Under the pieces are notes generated by a model, which saw only the letters and a program-made list of their open reading frames with translations, was not told the origin of the DNA and did no database searches. The translations under genes and the position numbers were made by a program. From NCBI GenBank assembly GCA_029204225.1, contig CM055092.1, forward strand, positions 46,627,486 through 46,691,485: a stretch of 64,000 nucleotides of DNA, read 5' to 3'. The stretch is from Diphasiastrum complanatum. Lineage: Eukaryota > Streptophyta > Lycopodiopsida > Lycopodiales > Lycopodiaceae. This document shows positions 46,992-59,399 of the stretch, one piece after another (position 1 is the stretch's first letter; every line of letters begins with the position of its first letter).

Positions 46992-48612
46992 ATGATATCC
47001 GAGCCAGACGTTGGTGCTCAAGAGGATGAACAGCCAGAGGCATCCACACCAGCTATGAGGGCATCAAAGAAAATCACACCCAAAAAGAAAGGAAGCAAGG
47101 ATATCCAAGGGGCAACAACCGGCGCAAAAGTGGAAACACCAGGAAAAGAGAAGGAGCAGACAACACCAGGAAAAGAGAAGGAGCAGGAATCATTCAAGGG
47201 CAAGAGACTCAGTAAGTGAAGGAGGAGCTTATGCTCCAAGGCCCCTACACCTTCCGGCTTAGATACAGAAAGTAACAAATCTCAATCACTGACAAGGCCT
47301 CCACAAGCTAAGAAGACTAAAATGATGGTTGTCAACCATGGGCACAAAGTTCAGGTATCCCCTAGTAGCACAAAAGATGACCAAAGCTCATCTAGGTCAC
47401 ACTCACAAGACACCATCTTCAATCTCCAAAATACTATAGTGAATGATATGGGAGCGGTTGATAGCCAAGCTGTAAATTTAGAAGAAGAAGGAGAGTATCA
47501 AGCATAAGAAGAATAGGCAGAAGTGGCCACTGCAAAGAATGATCAGGTTCAGGACATAATGGTTGAGTGCACAACCATTGAGGATGCAGCAGTAAGAGAA
47601 GAACATACAGCAACAATATCAACCAAGGAGGAGGTACTTGATGTGAAGCCAACAATGGGATCAACCGGGTCATTGTCATCCTTTCACACTCACCCCATTA
47701 TTTTTAATGTTGATCAATTTGATTATTTTGATATTAATGATGTGCTAGAGATCTTCGATGAAATTGTTTCTGTAGGGAATGTACATATGAAGAAAGAGTT
47801 AAATCCATTGAGCAGTCCCCCAACTCAATCCATTGTCGTTCCCATTTCCATTTCCACCTCACCTATCCTTTCCGATACAATAATCACCACCACCTCACTT
47901 CCTAGCACCACTACCTTACCATCAGATCACAGTTTTGCTTCCCACCCTCACATTATTTACCTTCCCAATTCCCATTATTAAAAATTGTTAGCAATCTATT
48001 GAAAATTGCCAAGCAAACTCTAGAAGCCCATGCTGAGACGTCCTATCATTTCACTCGTTGGTAAGCCTGAACAAAGAACTGGTCGACCAATTAGCCAAGA
48101 AAATAAAGCACATGGAGGCTTGCCAAAAGGAGCTCAAGAAGAAGCGAATAAGAGCTGCATAAGAAGAGCTAAGGAGCCAGGAATTACAAGGATTCATCCC
48201 ACAACAATTCCAGAGCCTCCTACAACTGCGAAATCAGCTCAAACAACAAGCCATACAAGCCTCTACAGAGTATCACAGATTGACAACCACAACAGACGAG
48301 CTACCACAAGTTAAACCAAAAGAGATTGCTATAGTGCCACCACCTGGAGAGGCTGTCTGGATGCAGAGATACATGGAATTGATCCAAAGGTATGAAGCCC
48401 ACAAGGCCAATACCAAAGTTTATCAAGACCACCGTGAAAAGAAGCTGCTTGAAGTCCAGAATCAAGTTAAGAAAATGCAGCAAGACTTAAGGGTCCTAGA
48501 ACAAGTGAACCAGTGAACACTACTTGCAAAGTACAAGCAGGGCTAGCACAACCGGGACAAAAGGAAGACCAAGATGGACATTGCATGGGAGGACCATCTG
48601 AGGCTGCTACCT
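46992..48612 (+). pseudogene. Unknown Pro-rich/coiled-coil ORF, copy B
   Basis: One frame runs from 46,992 to 47,981, interrupted only by TGA 47,217, TAA 47,505 and TAG 47,514. It has a basic start (SKKITPKKKGSKD), a TPGKEKEQ repeat, an acidic middle (FDYFDINDVLEIFDEI) and a Ser/Thr/Pro-rich end. From ~48,065 another frame gives a long coiled coil (LVDQLAKKIKHMEACQKELK, LLQLRNQLKQQAIQA, KKLLEVQNQVKKMQQDL) with one TAA. It closes with VNTTCKVQAG...GPSEAAT, matching copy A. It looks like a nucleocapsid or structural protein of an element, but this is inference. Confidence 0.55.
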
Positions 48613-49400
48613 GATTGGGTGTGGATTTCCACATGGCTTTCAAGATCTCGAAAGGGCCTCGACTATACCCTACTATAATACATCTAATACTAAACCCTCT
48701 ATTCCCTTCTCTACTTTATTCATCTTTAAGCAAATCCAGTAACTCATGATTTTGATGAAAAACATTGACCTGCAATTCATTCGCTCAATGGACTAACAAT
48801 TTGTTTCTATGTATAATCCTGAGATAGAAAAATTTCATTGATGTTTCAAACATGGATGGCTTGACAATAGAATTGGACTCCCACTGAAGAATTAATCGAA
48901 GGTCAATAGGTGTATAATGGAACAAACTTGCAAAAGATGGAGAACTGGATCAATAACTGAAGAGCCCGGTTGGCGAATGTTGGAAAAAGAGGGTGTGGTG
49001 TGTGTGAGAAACGAAAATAGCTCGAAAATAAAAACGAACACGAAGAGAAACGAACTCGAAACTCGAACGAGAAACGAACTCGAACAGAAAGTGTTCATGC
49101 ACAGCAGAATGAGCTAGATTACTCTTTGCCTAATCATGACTACGCCTATCAAAAATGAATAGAATGTTAGTGATAGAAATCACGGTCGCTCTGATTACAA
49201 CATTGACACAAATCTAAACGCAGAACAAAAGAGTTGTTATCAGATTAAGTATAGCAAAATATACATGTCAATAATGCGGTAGAGCACAAGACTATAGCGG
49301 ACGAAACCACGTGCTCTACAAAGATAATTCAATATGTAAAAGAAATGAACCTATTACTGACAATAAAGAATCAATGTGCAAGACATCTACTTCGTCTTTC
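48613..49400. other. Non-coding spacer
   Basis: No gene. Short CGAACTCGAA/GAAACGAAC repeats lie at 49,015-49,090. Confidence 0.5.
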
Positions 49401-49429
49401 TCTGATAAGCTTCTGATGCTATATTTTAC

Positions 49430-49968
49430 ACACACTTGTTCTTAATCCTTTAATTTTTGAATACGCAAAATGGTATTCAATATATATACACAATGTTACA
49501 AGTGTGCAAATGAAGAAAGTACAAAGTGAATGTTGTCTGTAGGAGATCGTGGGTGGCTGCTATCGTTGCCAAGTCTGTTAGCACAGTTGTGTGGGATGAG
49601 CGTGAAAAGGGCCATGACGTCAGCCTTTGCTGAAATGAATATTGGTGAAGATGCAAAAAATGCGTCATTCTGACGAAATGCCTTGGGATTTGATTTACAG
49701 GGTGCCTTCACTTTTCCTAGGGCACCTTTGGCATTTTGTAAGGCAGTGTCGCCTTTTTCGCCTGTCATGAAACACATGTAAAAACACAGTTTTGTTTTTT
49801 TTTTTGCCTGTGAGAATTTACTTGTATTTATGCAAACAGTTGCGTTTTATTCGTCTGTCTTATTTTACATGTGAATATGCAGACTATGTGACAACGTGAG
49901 TAAAAATATAGCATGAATGGAGGTAGATTAAAATGGGATTTAGGAGAGTAGAGGAGATAAATCCAACA
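49430..49968 (-). mobile_element. Putative 3' LTR of copia 4
   Basis: Minus strand: a purine tract AAGGGGTGGTG precedes TGTTGGATTTATC at 49,968. A TATATATATTGAATACC TATA-like site lies near 49,480. The far end was not fixed. Confidence 0.5.
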
Positions 49969-49974
49969 CCACCC

Positions 49975-51450
49975 CTTAATTTGGATCCGTGAATGCCTTG
50001 ATCTTCAGACTGAGCAATGCACAAAATTTGTTGTGTGCATTAACACTTAATGCTTTCGTGAATATATTTGCAACCATGTCCAGCGTTTTGCAGTACATTA
50101 GGCTTACCTCCTTGTTGAGAACCTTGCCCCTGATGTAGTGATATCTGATTTCAATGTGCTTACTCCTAGAGTGAAATCTAGAGTTGACCGAAAAGGCAAT
50201 AGCACTCTGATTATCACAGAATAGAATTGTAGGGCTATATTGATACTAATTAATGTCTGACAGTAAATTTCTCAACCAAAAGGCCTCCTTAATAGATTGA
50301 GAAGCAGTAATGTATTTTGCTTCTGTAGAAGAAAGTGCGATAGAGGTTTGCTTACGACTATTCCATGAGATATGACCGTTGTTGAAGATGAAGACTTATG
50401 ATTTTCTACATCTCCTCCCAGCTTGCATCAGACTATCCACTGAGCTGATGAAGATTTCGTTGCTGACATCTCAATAGCAGATGCACTGGTCCATGGTAGC
50501 TCGAATATATCTCATGACTCTTATGAGAGCCTTCCAATGGGTAATGCCAGGATTAGCCATATATTGGCTGAGTGAGCTTATTGCAAAAGAGATATCTGGT
50601 CTTGTACAGACCATTGCGTACATGAGAGATCCAAGTATCGATCGATAAGAATACTCTCTTATCTGCTCCTCTTCCTGCTTGGTCTAGAGACATTGGTCCT
50701 TTGGCAAATGCAGGCCTGGATCCATCAGTGAGTGAGCTACTTTACAATTCATTAGATTGTATCTGGTAGGAACATTGTGAAGATACCTTTGTTGAGTGAT
50801 GTAAATCAGTCGTCTTGCTCTGTCTCTGTGGAACTGAATGCCCAAACAGAAGTGAGCTTCGTCCGGATCAGTCATGCTGAACTCTGAAAAAAACATCTAC
50901 TTAGAATCCTTGACCATATTGGTATTGTTGTTGAAGAGCAACGTATCATCCACGTAGAAGGTGATGATAATGAAGGATTGTTGCACTGACTTGGAATAGA
51001 CATTGCAATTAGCAGTGCTTGGTTTGAATTCTTGTTTGATGAGGAATGTGTTGATCCTCTAAAACCAACCTCTGGCTGACTGTTTCAAGCCGTAAAGTGC
51101 TTTGTGGAGTTTACAAACATGATTCTTCATATCTTCCTGAACGTATCCTTCGGGCTGGATCATGTAGATGTCTTATTGTATAACTCCATTCAAATAGGTT
51201 GTTTGCACATCAAGTTGATATACTTTGAGGTCGACAGCTACAACATAAGATATGAACATTTGGATCGACGAATGTTTGACTACTGGACTGAAAGTCTCGC
51301 TATAGTCGACGTTGGGGATCTGAGTGAATTCTCGTGCTACCAGTCTTCCCTTTCTTCGATCAATTGTTCCATTGGCATTGTATTTGATCTTGAAGATCCA
51401 TTTGCAATCAATGATATTGCAGCCAATAGGAGCTTCGACTAGTGACCACG
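49975..51450 (-). mobile_element. Copia 4 reverse transcriptase and RNase H
   Basis: From 51,450 down: CKWIFKIKYNANGTIDRRKGR-type RT start, QLDVQTTYLNGVIQ, CKLHKALYGLKQS, catalytic YVDDTLLF (near 50,950), GIQFHRDRARRLIYITQQRYL, then RNase H with VDSLMQAG, IALSSTEAKYITAS, FCDNQSAIAF and ANIFTKAL. Four or more stops or frameshifts; the first RNase H Asp region is damaged (SSVDSLMQAGR). Not functional. Confidence 0.88.
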
Positions 51451-51451
51451 T

Positions 51452-52276
51452 CTAGTTCTTGATCAGAGAGGAATACTCTCTATCCATAGCTTCTCTCCAG
51501 AGATCAGAGTCTGGTTGGGTAAGTGCCTCTTCGACTCTTGTCGGTTCCTGCATCAAGAGACATGCAGACTCAGGAGTATACCTTGTGGGCTGTGTGCGCA
51601 CTCGGCTTGATCTTCTGGGAGGATTTGACTGATGAACCACTCTTGGGACTTGTTCCTGGGTAGCAACAACGTCTTCATCTGATTCGCTATCACGAAGTGG
51701 GTCGACAGTAGACACACCTGAGCCAGAAGCTCAAACAATCGTGTCAATTGCAGGTGATGAAGGTTCTCTTGGAGCAATATCCTTGTCTTTGATGTCGATG
51801 AACTGATCCTCGATAAAGACTGTATCCCGGGTATACAAGATTTGCTAGGTATCAGGATCATACAACTTGTATGTATTATCAGATGAAGTATATCCAATCA
51901 GGATGGTCTTGAGATCTTGGAAGTCCAATTTCTTCCACATGTCTTTTGGGATCTGCACGTAGGCAATGCATCCAAACACTCTTAGGTTTTTCACAAAAGG
52001 CTTAGAGCCTGTCCACACCTCATGGGGTGTCTTGCCTGAGATGGCCTTGATCGAACATCTGTTCTGGATGTAAGCTGTAGTGGAGACAGCTTCGGCCCAA
52101 AATTTCTTGGGCAGCGATGCATGAGCTAGCATACATTTGGCTGATTCAACCATGGTACGGTTCTTCCACTTGGCTAAGCCATTTAGAGTGAGGACTGTAA
52201 GGAGTGATGAATTGTTGCTCAATGTCTTGGCTTTGGTAGTACTCCTTAAACTCGATAGAGATATATTCTCCACCAT
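51452..52276 (-). mobile_element. Copia 4 integrase C-terminus and hinge
   Basis: ORF 52,276-51,845 reads TMVESAKCMLAHASLPKKFWAEAV, KTPHEVWTGSKPFVKNLRVFGC and IGYTSSDNTYKLYDPDT. After a stop, ORF 51,715-51,452 is the acidic hinge (DSESDEDVVATQEQVPRV) into RRSSRVRTQPTRY and the LTQPDSDLWREAMDREY lead to RT. Usual order and spacing. Confidence 0.88.
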
Positions 52277-52990
52277 TGTTTGATCTTAGAGCATTGATCG
52301 TCCGTCCAGTCTCCTTTTCTATATGCTCCTTGAAGATTCTGAAGCAGTTGAAGGCTTCTGATTTCTTCTTTATAAAGTACACCATAGTCCTTTTGGAAAA
52401 TTCATCAATAAAAGTTATAAAATACTTTGCATCCTTCAACGAAGGATTTTTCATCGAGCCACAAATATTTGAATGTACAATGTCTAATAATCCTCTAGCA
52501 ATATGCTGATGTCTTGATTTAAATGGTTTCCTAGTCTGTTTACCAACTAGACAGTCTTGACAGATAGGTAACTCGACTTTATCGCAAGGATAGTCGAGAG
52601 CAAGAACAATAGATTGTCTAGACATTTGTTGTACAGTAGCATGATTCAAGTGACCAAGTCTGTAATGCCAAAGTAAACTTTTATTTGCATGAATAGAAGT
52701 ATTGAGCACCTGACTAGAGGCAGACTATACAAGTATCCATGCTCTTTCCGAGTGCTAGGATCTTGCCTGTCCTATCAACTACTTTGCATTGATCACATTC
52801 GAATTCTACTCTATGTCCTAGATCTGTGATTCTGCTTACAGAGAGCAGATTTGTAGTAAAATTTGGTACATATAGGACTTTAGATAGTAGCTTAGATTGA
52901 TCATTTGCAAAGCTTAATCTTACAGGACCTTCACCTTTAATAGCCTGTGTGATATTGTCATCAAGGTGAACATATTTCTAGGTACTGTAA
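52146..52990 (-). mobile_element. Copia 4 protease end and integrase core
   Basis: A broken stretch 52,990-52,720 carries the protease C-terminal region (LSFANDQSKLLSKVLYVPN). ORF 52,709-52,146 holds the HHCC zinc region (LLWHYRLGHLNH, CQDCLVGK) and an integrase core. Two catalytic Asp are changed to Asn (DIVHSNICG instead of HSD, and LRSNNGGEY instead of RSDNGGEY). Both fit G-to-A changes in the coding strand. The third acid region is damaged by a frameshift (SPHSKWLSQVEEP). Confidence 0.85.
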
Positions 52991-53299
52991 GGTGTATAGG
53001 ACTCGAAACAACCAAACTTTTGAATCGGAAAAAAATGTTCCATGCCATAGAGAAAGACATGGAGTTGTCAAAGGGTGCAAGGGAACAGCCAGACATCCAC
53101 GGAGCTGCAAAAAGGGTGGTCTAGAGGTTTGCTATTCATTCAACATTGATTATATTGTGAGTAATTTTTGAATTGGAATTTAGAAGCATATCTCATAACT
53201 ATCGAAACGCATGTATTATTCATATCTTGTATTGCTCAAAAATGTGGCGCAACTACCAACCTTTTTTAAACTATGTCTGAATAAAGACAACAAGGAGTC

Positions 53300-54700
53300 A
53301 TTTATGTACTTTCATAACCAGAGAAGTCTTACTGATTGGAAGGTGCAAAATAATCCTTGGTGGATTGATTTTCCTAGTGGGACATGGCCTTCTGAAGAGA
53401 CAGAACTATTCAAACAACATTAGAGAGGTACATTGCACGTAGAGTCATTATTGTGGATGTGGGTATCACATAGCTTGAGGAGGGTTCCACTCTTGAGACC
53501 CGACTCAATGATACAGGAGGGCAGGATCCATTGGTCCCAAAACAGCGATTCATGAAGAGACAACGCAAGGGCAAAGAGATTGCGGTTGAGGAGATTATAG
53601 AGGATTTGCCAAATGATCTTCAGACAAGTTCACCGCGTCCAGCCAAGCACACCGCGATCAACCGAGAGGAGTACGAGTTCTTGACTCCCACACCATATTA
53701 TGTGGCCCAAGGGATTAAGGTATGCCCTTGTACTATTTTTTCCTGCAGCATTGCAGTTTCAGTAGCCGTGTTTTTGGTCTGCAATGTCATGCTTGCTCAC
53801 ACTTGACTTGTTTCATTTTTGTGTGATGTGCTGGAGATTGCAAGAAGTGTTGCAACAAAAACATTGTTTGTGGCATTAGAAGAGATAGTGGGCCACCTGT
53901 AGACAATTTGTTCAAGTATTAGGTTCAGAAAAGATAAACATGTCCAGTACAGTGCCAACATGGTTTTGCTAGACTTTCCCACATAATTTATCCCTAAGGA
54001 ATCAAGGGGGATTGCTCCCTCATGGAATGTCATCACTAATGACTTGGTTGAGGCAGGCCTACTGTTTGCTTCTTCTATTCTGGATGACACTGGTTTTGTG
54101 GTGGGTATCATGAGCATATCCGACATCCACACCTTTACTAGGTTTGCAAAAAGAATTGGACTCGTGGTCGTGCGGTACACAATCTTGCATGGTACCATGG
54201 ATTTTGGTGTCACTATTTCGGGAATCCAGGTAAGTGAATTTATGTTTATGTGTCGAATCATTTCTTTGAGGCATGACTAGTGTTTATAATTATAGTGATA
54301 ACTTGTGGAATGTTCTACAGGAGTCTGTGCTTGGTATATGCATCGCATGTTGATCAGAGTACACTCCACTGATCCCAATGAATGCTTGTGATTCAGTAGA
54401 CCCAGCATTGTTTGACAGTGCAAAAAATCATTGGATTCACCATTTGCCACCTGTAGAGCATTTGTTGTGGATGCAGCAGGGAATGTGTGTATGCGGGGAG
54501 GTGTTGAAAATAGCCCACATTTTATTCATTTTTTGGTGGAGATGTGTTGTAAGTCAGGCAGGGTGTTAGTAGACCCCTTCAATGGGATGTGGTGGTTTGT
54601 TATACGCAGCTGCTAGCACAAACAGGCACTATATTGCAATGGAGAAGGACAAACATTTGCTGGAGTTGGCTTCCAGGACAAATGGTGAGGGCATTATGTG
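53300..54700 (+). pseudogene. N4/N6 DNA methyltransferase-like broken gene
   Basis: Upstream part: RDRTIQTTLERYIARRVIIVDVG and a basic KQRFMKRQRKGKEIAVEE, open to 53,719, ending ...YYVAQGIK at a possible splice donor (AG|GTATGC). Next part (53,836-54,229, two in-frame stops): EIARSVATKTLFVALEEIV, NMVLLDFPT, a position where class-beta enzymes have DPPY/W, then ASSILDDTGFVVGIMSI and a donor-like CAG|GTAAGT. A further part (after CTACAG|GA near 54,320) has VENSPHFIHFLVEMCCKSG, RVLVDPFNG and, after a frameshift, STNRHYIAMEKDKHLLELA. That fits motif X, motif I (DPFxG) and the E(I/K)D strand. The order IV...X...I is that of class-beta N4/N6 methylases. Confidence 0.5.
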
Positions 54701-55500
54701 ATCCAGTTGTTGCTTTCTGCTTTGTTGTCTCGCTTCACGTTTCTAACATCCTTTATCATCTTTCAACTACTCTATTGGAGCTTGCCAAAGTATCTATACA
54801 ACAATGTTGTGGTTCAATTGGAAGTCTTCATTTGTCCTGTTAAGAGAGCATCAAGTTGGGCTATGTTGTTTTGTTTCATGTTACGAACTACTTTACAATT
54901 GTTTAAATAGCTTAATGTCCGTATTCATTGCATTGAGTTACTCAAACAGAGACCCCGATGGCTTTGTCTTATACATACAATGTAGAAGCAGGTGCGGAGG
55001 ATGAGGCACAAATCAATGACTAGGACATAGACGAATTCCAAGGATGGTAATAACAAATTCGCTGTATGATATTTAAAGATGTTTCAAAATAACACAATGC
55101 ATTGCTACTTTAATAACAGAAAATTGCATGTCTATGCATAGTCCTTAGCCAGAGAGATGGAGCATTCATACGACATGGTTCGTGTCGAGAAATCAAGGAA
55201 GCATCCAAGATTGTTGTTTGTTGACTACGAGTGTGGAGGATTGAGTTAGATAGCACATTTTTGAAATCTCTAATTTACTCTCACAATTACAATTGCTTAC
55301 AGTTACCCACATATATTCACACGTGCACGTACACTTACACTTACACTTACATACTAATGCAGTCTTGCACTTACACGTAGATTTGTATTCACACTCCTAC
55401 TTATACTAACTTGCGCTTGCACGTAAACTTATATCAAAACACTTGGACTTATATACATAAACCCTTCACTGGCACTTACACTTGGTGAACTAAGTGAATG
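54701..55500. other. Tail of the methyltransferase-like locus and spacer
   Basis: GAEDEAQIND near 55,000 and AREMEHSYDMVRVEKSRKHP near 55,150 may be last exons of the same gene; not supported beyond strand and proximity. From 55,320 a CTTACAC-rich patch follows. Confidence 0.3.
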
Positions 55501-55587
55501 CCAACGAGTGAGACAATGGGTAGTGTAGATCACGTCTTGAAATATAGGGATATTTTGTTCTGTCTCCTCCACCTTATTCACATCAGA

Positions 55588-55700
55588 ATCACGTGCACAC
55601 TAACACGTACACACATACGTTCTAACACGTACACCCTAATCACGTGCACACTAACACGTACACACTTAACACGTACACACATACATTCTAACATGTACAC
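55588..55700. repeat. 51-bp repeat of ACACGTACAC words
   Basis: Units starting ATCACGTGCACACTAACACG at 55,588 and 55,639, with further ACACGTACAC words to ~55,700. It is a local minisatellite within a wider ACTTACAC-rich region (55,320-55,850). Confidence 0.8.
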
Positions 55701-55859
55701 CTTAACCTTACATCTACTAACATTAACAATTAGACTTGTATTCACACACTTAGACTTGTATTTACTTACGCTTATACTTAACACACACACACACACACAC
55801 TCATTTAAAATATACATAAGCCCACACTTTACTTACACTTACGCGGACTTACATTTCAA

Positions 55860-56887
55860 AAAAAAACTCGCGAAACTCGCAAACCGTTACTGGCAGATTG
55901 TCTGGACTCAAACCCCACTAAGGCTTACTCTTATTGACTTGATTCAAGGTCCACGGAGGCTTACTCTTAAGTTCTTTCGGGATTCTTGAATCTTGTTCAA
56001 AACATTTTTTGGAGTCTTGGCCTTGATTTGGAAAAGTATCAATGTCTTCAAATTGTTTTGGTCCTTAATGATTTCAAAAGTACAATGTTTCTAGCTCACA
56101 TTGAAAACCATAATGACATCTTCCATAGCTTGACTAGAAAATAAATTTCCAACTTCCATGCAAAATGCAAAAATTACATAAACCAAATATAGAATATGTC
56201 TTTTCAAAAGTGCACTATAAGAAAGGGTTTTGTGTGACAATCAAGAAATAGCCGCTTTATCTTGGATTAACATCAAGAATTATAATAAGGTGAGAGAAGT
56301 TTGTTTAGTATGTTGTTACTTCATAGATGGCTAAGTCAACTATTCCAATATGAAATATATTATTTTGTTGTTATTCTTTTATGATGAGTTGGAATGGATT
56401 TTACAAATGTGTTCGAGTACATGGTGATCATTGTAAAGTGATCATAAACTGATGTAAATATCGTGAAATCGTAAATATTATGAACGCATATTCTAGTGAA
56501 AGTCATGCTGATGGTCATAAAATCCTGACTGTTGAATAATGAAATCATGAATATTGTACATACTACATATTCTAGGTGAGAGCATGACCATAACCATGAC
56601 TGAGTCACCTAAGCAGCTAAAAATATGAAAACACAAATTTCTGAACACTTTGAGAACTTCAAATTGTAAAACTGTCCTTTTACAGCTTTGCATGAAGAAG
56701 ATGAATCTGTAACAAGAAACAAAACTGAAAATAATGATATTGCATTTCTTAAAACTTTAACAAACTCCAAGGCCAGGAAGTAATTGCTATAGCAAGTTAA
56801 TCAATCTAGACCTTCATCAAATTGAAGAAAGTAGTCAACATATAAGTAAAAAATGCACACCAATGTGGTTATGGTCCTTGGGAATAT
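55860..56887. other. Non-coding spacer
   Basis: No recognisable gene; only short ORFs in AT-rich sequence. Confidence 0.5.
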
Positions 56888-57210
56888 CAGTAAATTGCTA
56901 TTTTGAAATTTGAAAGCACATTATGCTCTTGAGGAGTGTTTATAATTTATACTGAAATCAGTAAATTGCTATTTTGAAATTTGAAAGCACATTATGCTCT
57001 TGAGCAGTGTTTATAATTTATACTGAAACGTTTTGCTATCTCCTTGGTGATCATGTTTTAGTGAATTTGTGTGGCTGTTCATGTGATTCATATGGGTTAC
57101 GCTCTTGAGGAGTGTTTATAATTTATACTGAAATGTTTTGCTATCTCCTTGGTGATCATGTTTTAATGAAAAGTGAATTTGTGTTGCTGTTCGTGTGATT
57201 CATATGGATG
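56888..57210. repeat. Nested tandem duplications (~70 and ~130 bp)
   Basis: A ~70-bp unit starting CAGTAAATTGCTATTTTGAA occurs twice in tandem (about 56,889 and 56,959, one clear mismatch). A longer unit containing AGTGTTTATAATTTATACTG and CTCCTTGGTGATCATG is then repeated at about 57,005 and 57,105 with small differences. Confidence 0.85.
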
Positions 57211-59399
57211 ACTCCATCCCTACAACGTTGAATGCTAGAACTATTGCACTGGCAATTTGATGACTTCTTTATGATGGATTTCTTGAAATGAATAGTCTCT
57301 TGATCTTCTCTAAGCTTTTCCATTCGAAGATATTGTGCTGGTTTTCACAATGTCTAAAGAAAAGCCAACAAAATGAGCTACTTCTCTACAAGTTCAGATT
57401 TACAGGAACAGGTTCTGGTGACTGCAAAAGGAAGTGTCATAACAGTACATGAGACCATCAAAACATTGAAACTAACATCATCTGGATCTTTTTAGCACCC
57501 GTTGAATAAACTCAAACCAATGGTACGAACTAAAAACAGATTGTCTTAGATATTTTTTCAAAGGTGTATAAAAGTCACAGATTTCTCTATTGAGGTTGCA
57601 AACTAAGTATTCCATATGAAGCCCATAATCACAAACAGTTACTTTGTGTGCCTGAACACTTGCAATGACCCGGCAAGCATCAATTGCTTAGATCAACATC
57701 AGCAAGGATGGACAAGGAAACCAGCAAAACTATTGCTCAACGATTTACCAACTCAGACTGCATAGTTCCCTTGGGCTAGGCAAAGAGCAAAAACCTTTTC
57801 AAGATTTTGAAGCTAAGCCTGTTGATAATTCAAACAGGCTGTTCTGTTGAACCCAGCCACATGTTAGATATTCACAACGCCTTATGAATCAAGTAACATT
57901 TTAAAAAATCCAGAAGATTCGATATTTTTGAAAAACAAGATCAAGATACGGGTGATTTACAGTGAAAATTCAATCGAGATTCCAAAGAAATCCTCTTAAG
58001 GGGTTTCACTAAACACCATTTCCTGAAACAAGGCAACAAAACGAAAACACTGATCAGAACTAGCTCCATTGTAAAAAGAATCCCTCCATTCATTTAATTG
58101 ATATACTGTCTTTAAAATTACAATTTAACAAATATTTTTGGCAAAATAATAAAAGAAGAAAACAAGATGGAAATGGTTTTGACTAAGTTGCAGTCCCCAC
58201 ACAATGGGTGTAGCTGCTTATTTGCAAGCAAATAATGAAGGCAACAATACGGTTAGAAAGACCTAATGTCACAAACAGCAATACGGCACAAGTGCCAATG
58301 GTTCATTGGGAGAATTCAATATAAAAACAATCGCTACCAAAGACAAAAACTTCCAGATACGTTCTTAAATTTGGCAACAGATCTACAAACCACCTCCAAG
58401 GAAGGAAAATAGTAAAAGCTGAAGCATAAATATGCTCACCACAAAAGGATAAACAATGTATAAGTCGAATACTTTGTATAGGCAGAAGACGATTTTCTAT
58501 TTGGTTGGTCTGGTTTAAAAGAGCTTGGATGTAATCAGAGAATGTACTGATGCCTACAATCATGAGGTTAAGGTTTCTTTCCAAGAACGTTCTCCAATAC
58601 ACTTGCTCGAGTGGATAAAGAGGATCAAGGAATGCTTGTATCAGAAAGTACTGCTCATAAGTTAAGAACTTAAAATAGTATTGCACATCTCATTATGAAC
58701 CTGGAATAAGCGGACTGTAGATCCTTCAAGGATTGATACAGGAGGAGACACAATAATACAAAAACTAGCAAAGTGCCAAATATGATTTTCAAAAAAGAAT
58801 TTTATTTCAGCTAAAAATCCAACACGAGGCACATACATAAATCAAAGAAAATTCATACTAATAATGCATTATACAAATATAAAAGAAAAACTTTTTGCAT
58901 CTGAGATAGTGTTATGGATAAACATTATATAGTCAATACTTCTCTGTTATGGCCATATCAGTACCCGCACCTTAATTGGGTCTCACAGTTGCTTTGCAGG
59001 CCTATTTTATTATTTTAGACCTCCTTTGATTTAGATAAGACTATTTCAATAGATAAGGCTAAATGCCCTATTTTGGGTACCTTACAAGAGGTCGCATTTG
59101 AAACCTTCTAGACTTTTGCCATTCAGGTATAAATAACGCCGGCCAAGGATCTACCATGTCTCAGATTATGAGTTTGATGACCTGAGCTTCTTGTATTGCA
59201 TTCAACGATTTTCTAGGACTTGTAGTTGGAAATATGCTCGAGTTATCGGCAGCCATCATCATTCATCTGGTTCTCTTACTATAAATTGATTTCTGAACAC
59301 TTCTTGTTTTACGCTTCATTTGATACCAACATCTGTGATTGAGTTCATAACAGGTACCAAAACACTTCTTGCCCTTGCTTGGTTTTTGGAGATATTTTC
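57211..59399. other. Non-coding spacer
   Basis: No supported gene. A 127-codon minus-strand ORF (58,686-58,303, FLPWRWFVDLLPNLRTYLEV) has no domain I recognise and may be chance. Confidence 0.45.

Noticed and set aside
55320-55850. Interstitial telomere repeat
   Set aside because: Words are ACTTACAC and ACACGTACAC, not TTTAGGG/CCCTAAA.
58303-58686. 127-codon minus-strand ORF as a membrane protein gene
   Set aside because: No recognised motif, homologous copy or regulatory signal; chance ORF cannot be excluded.
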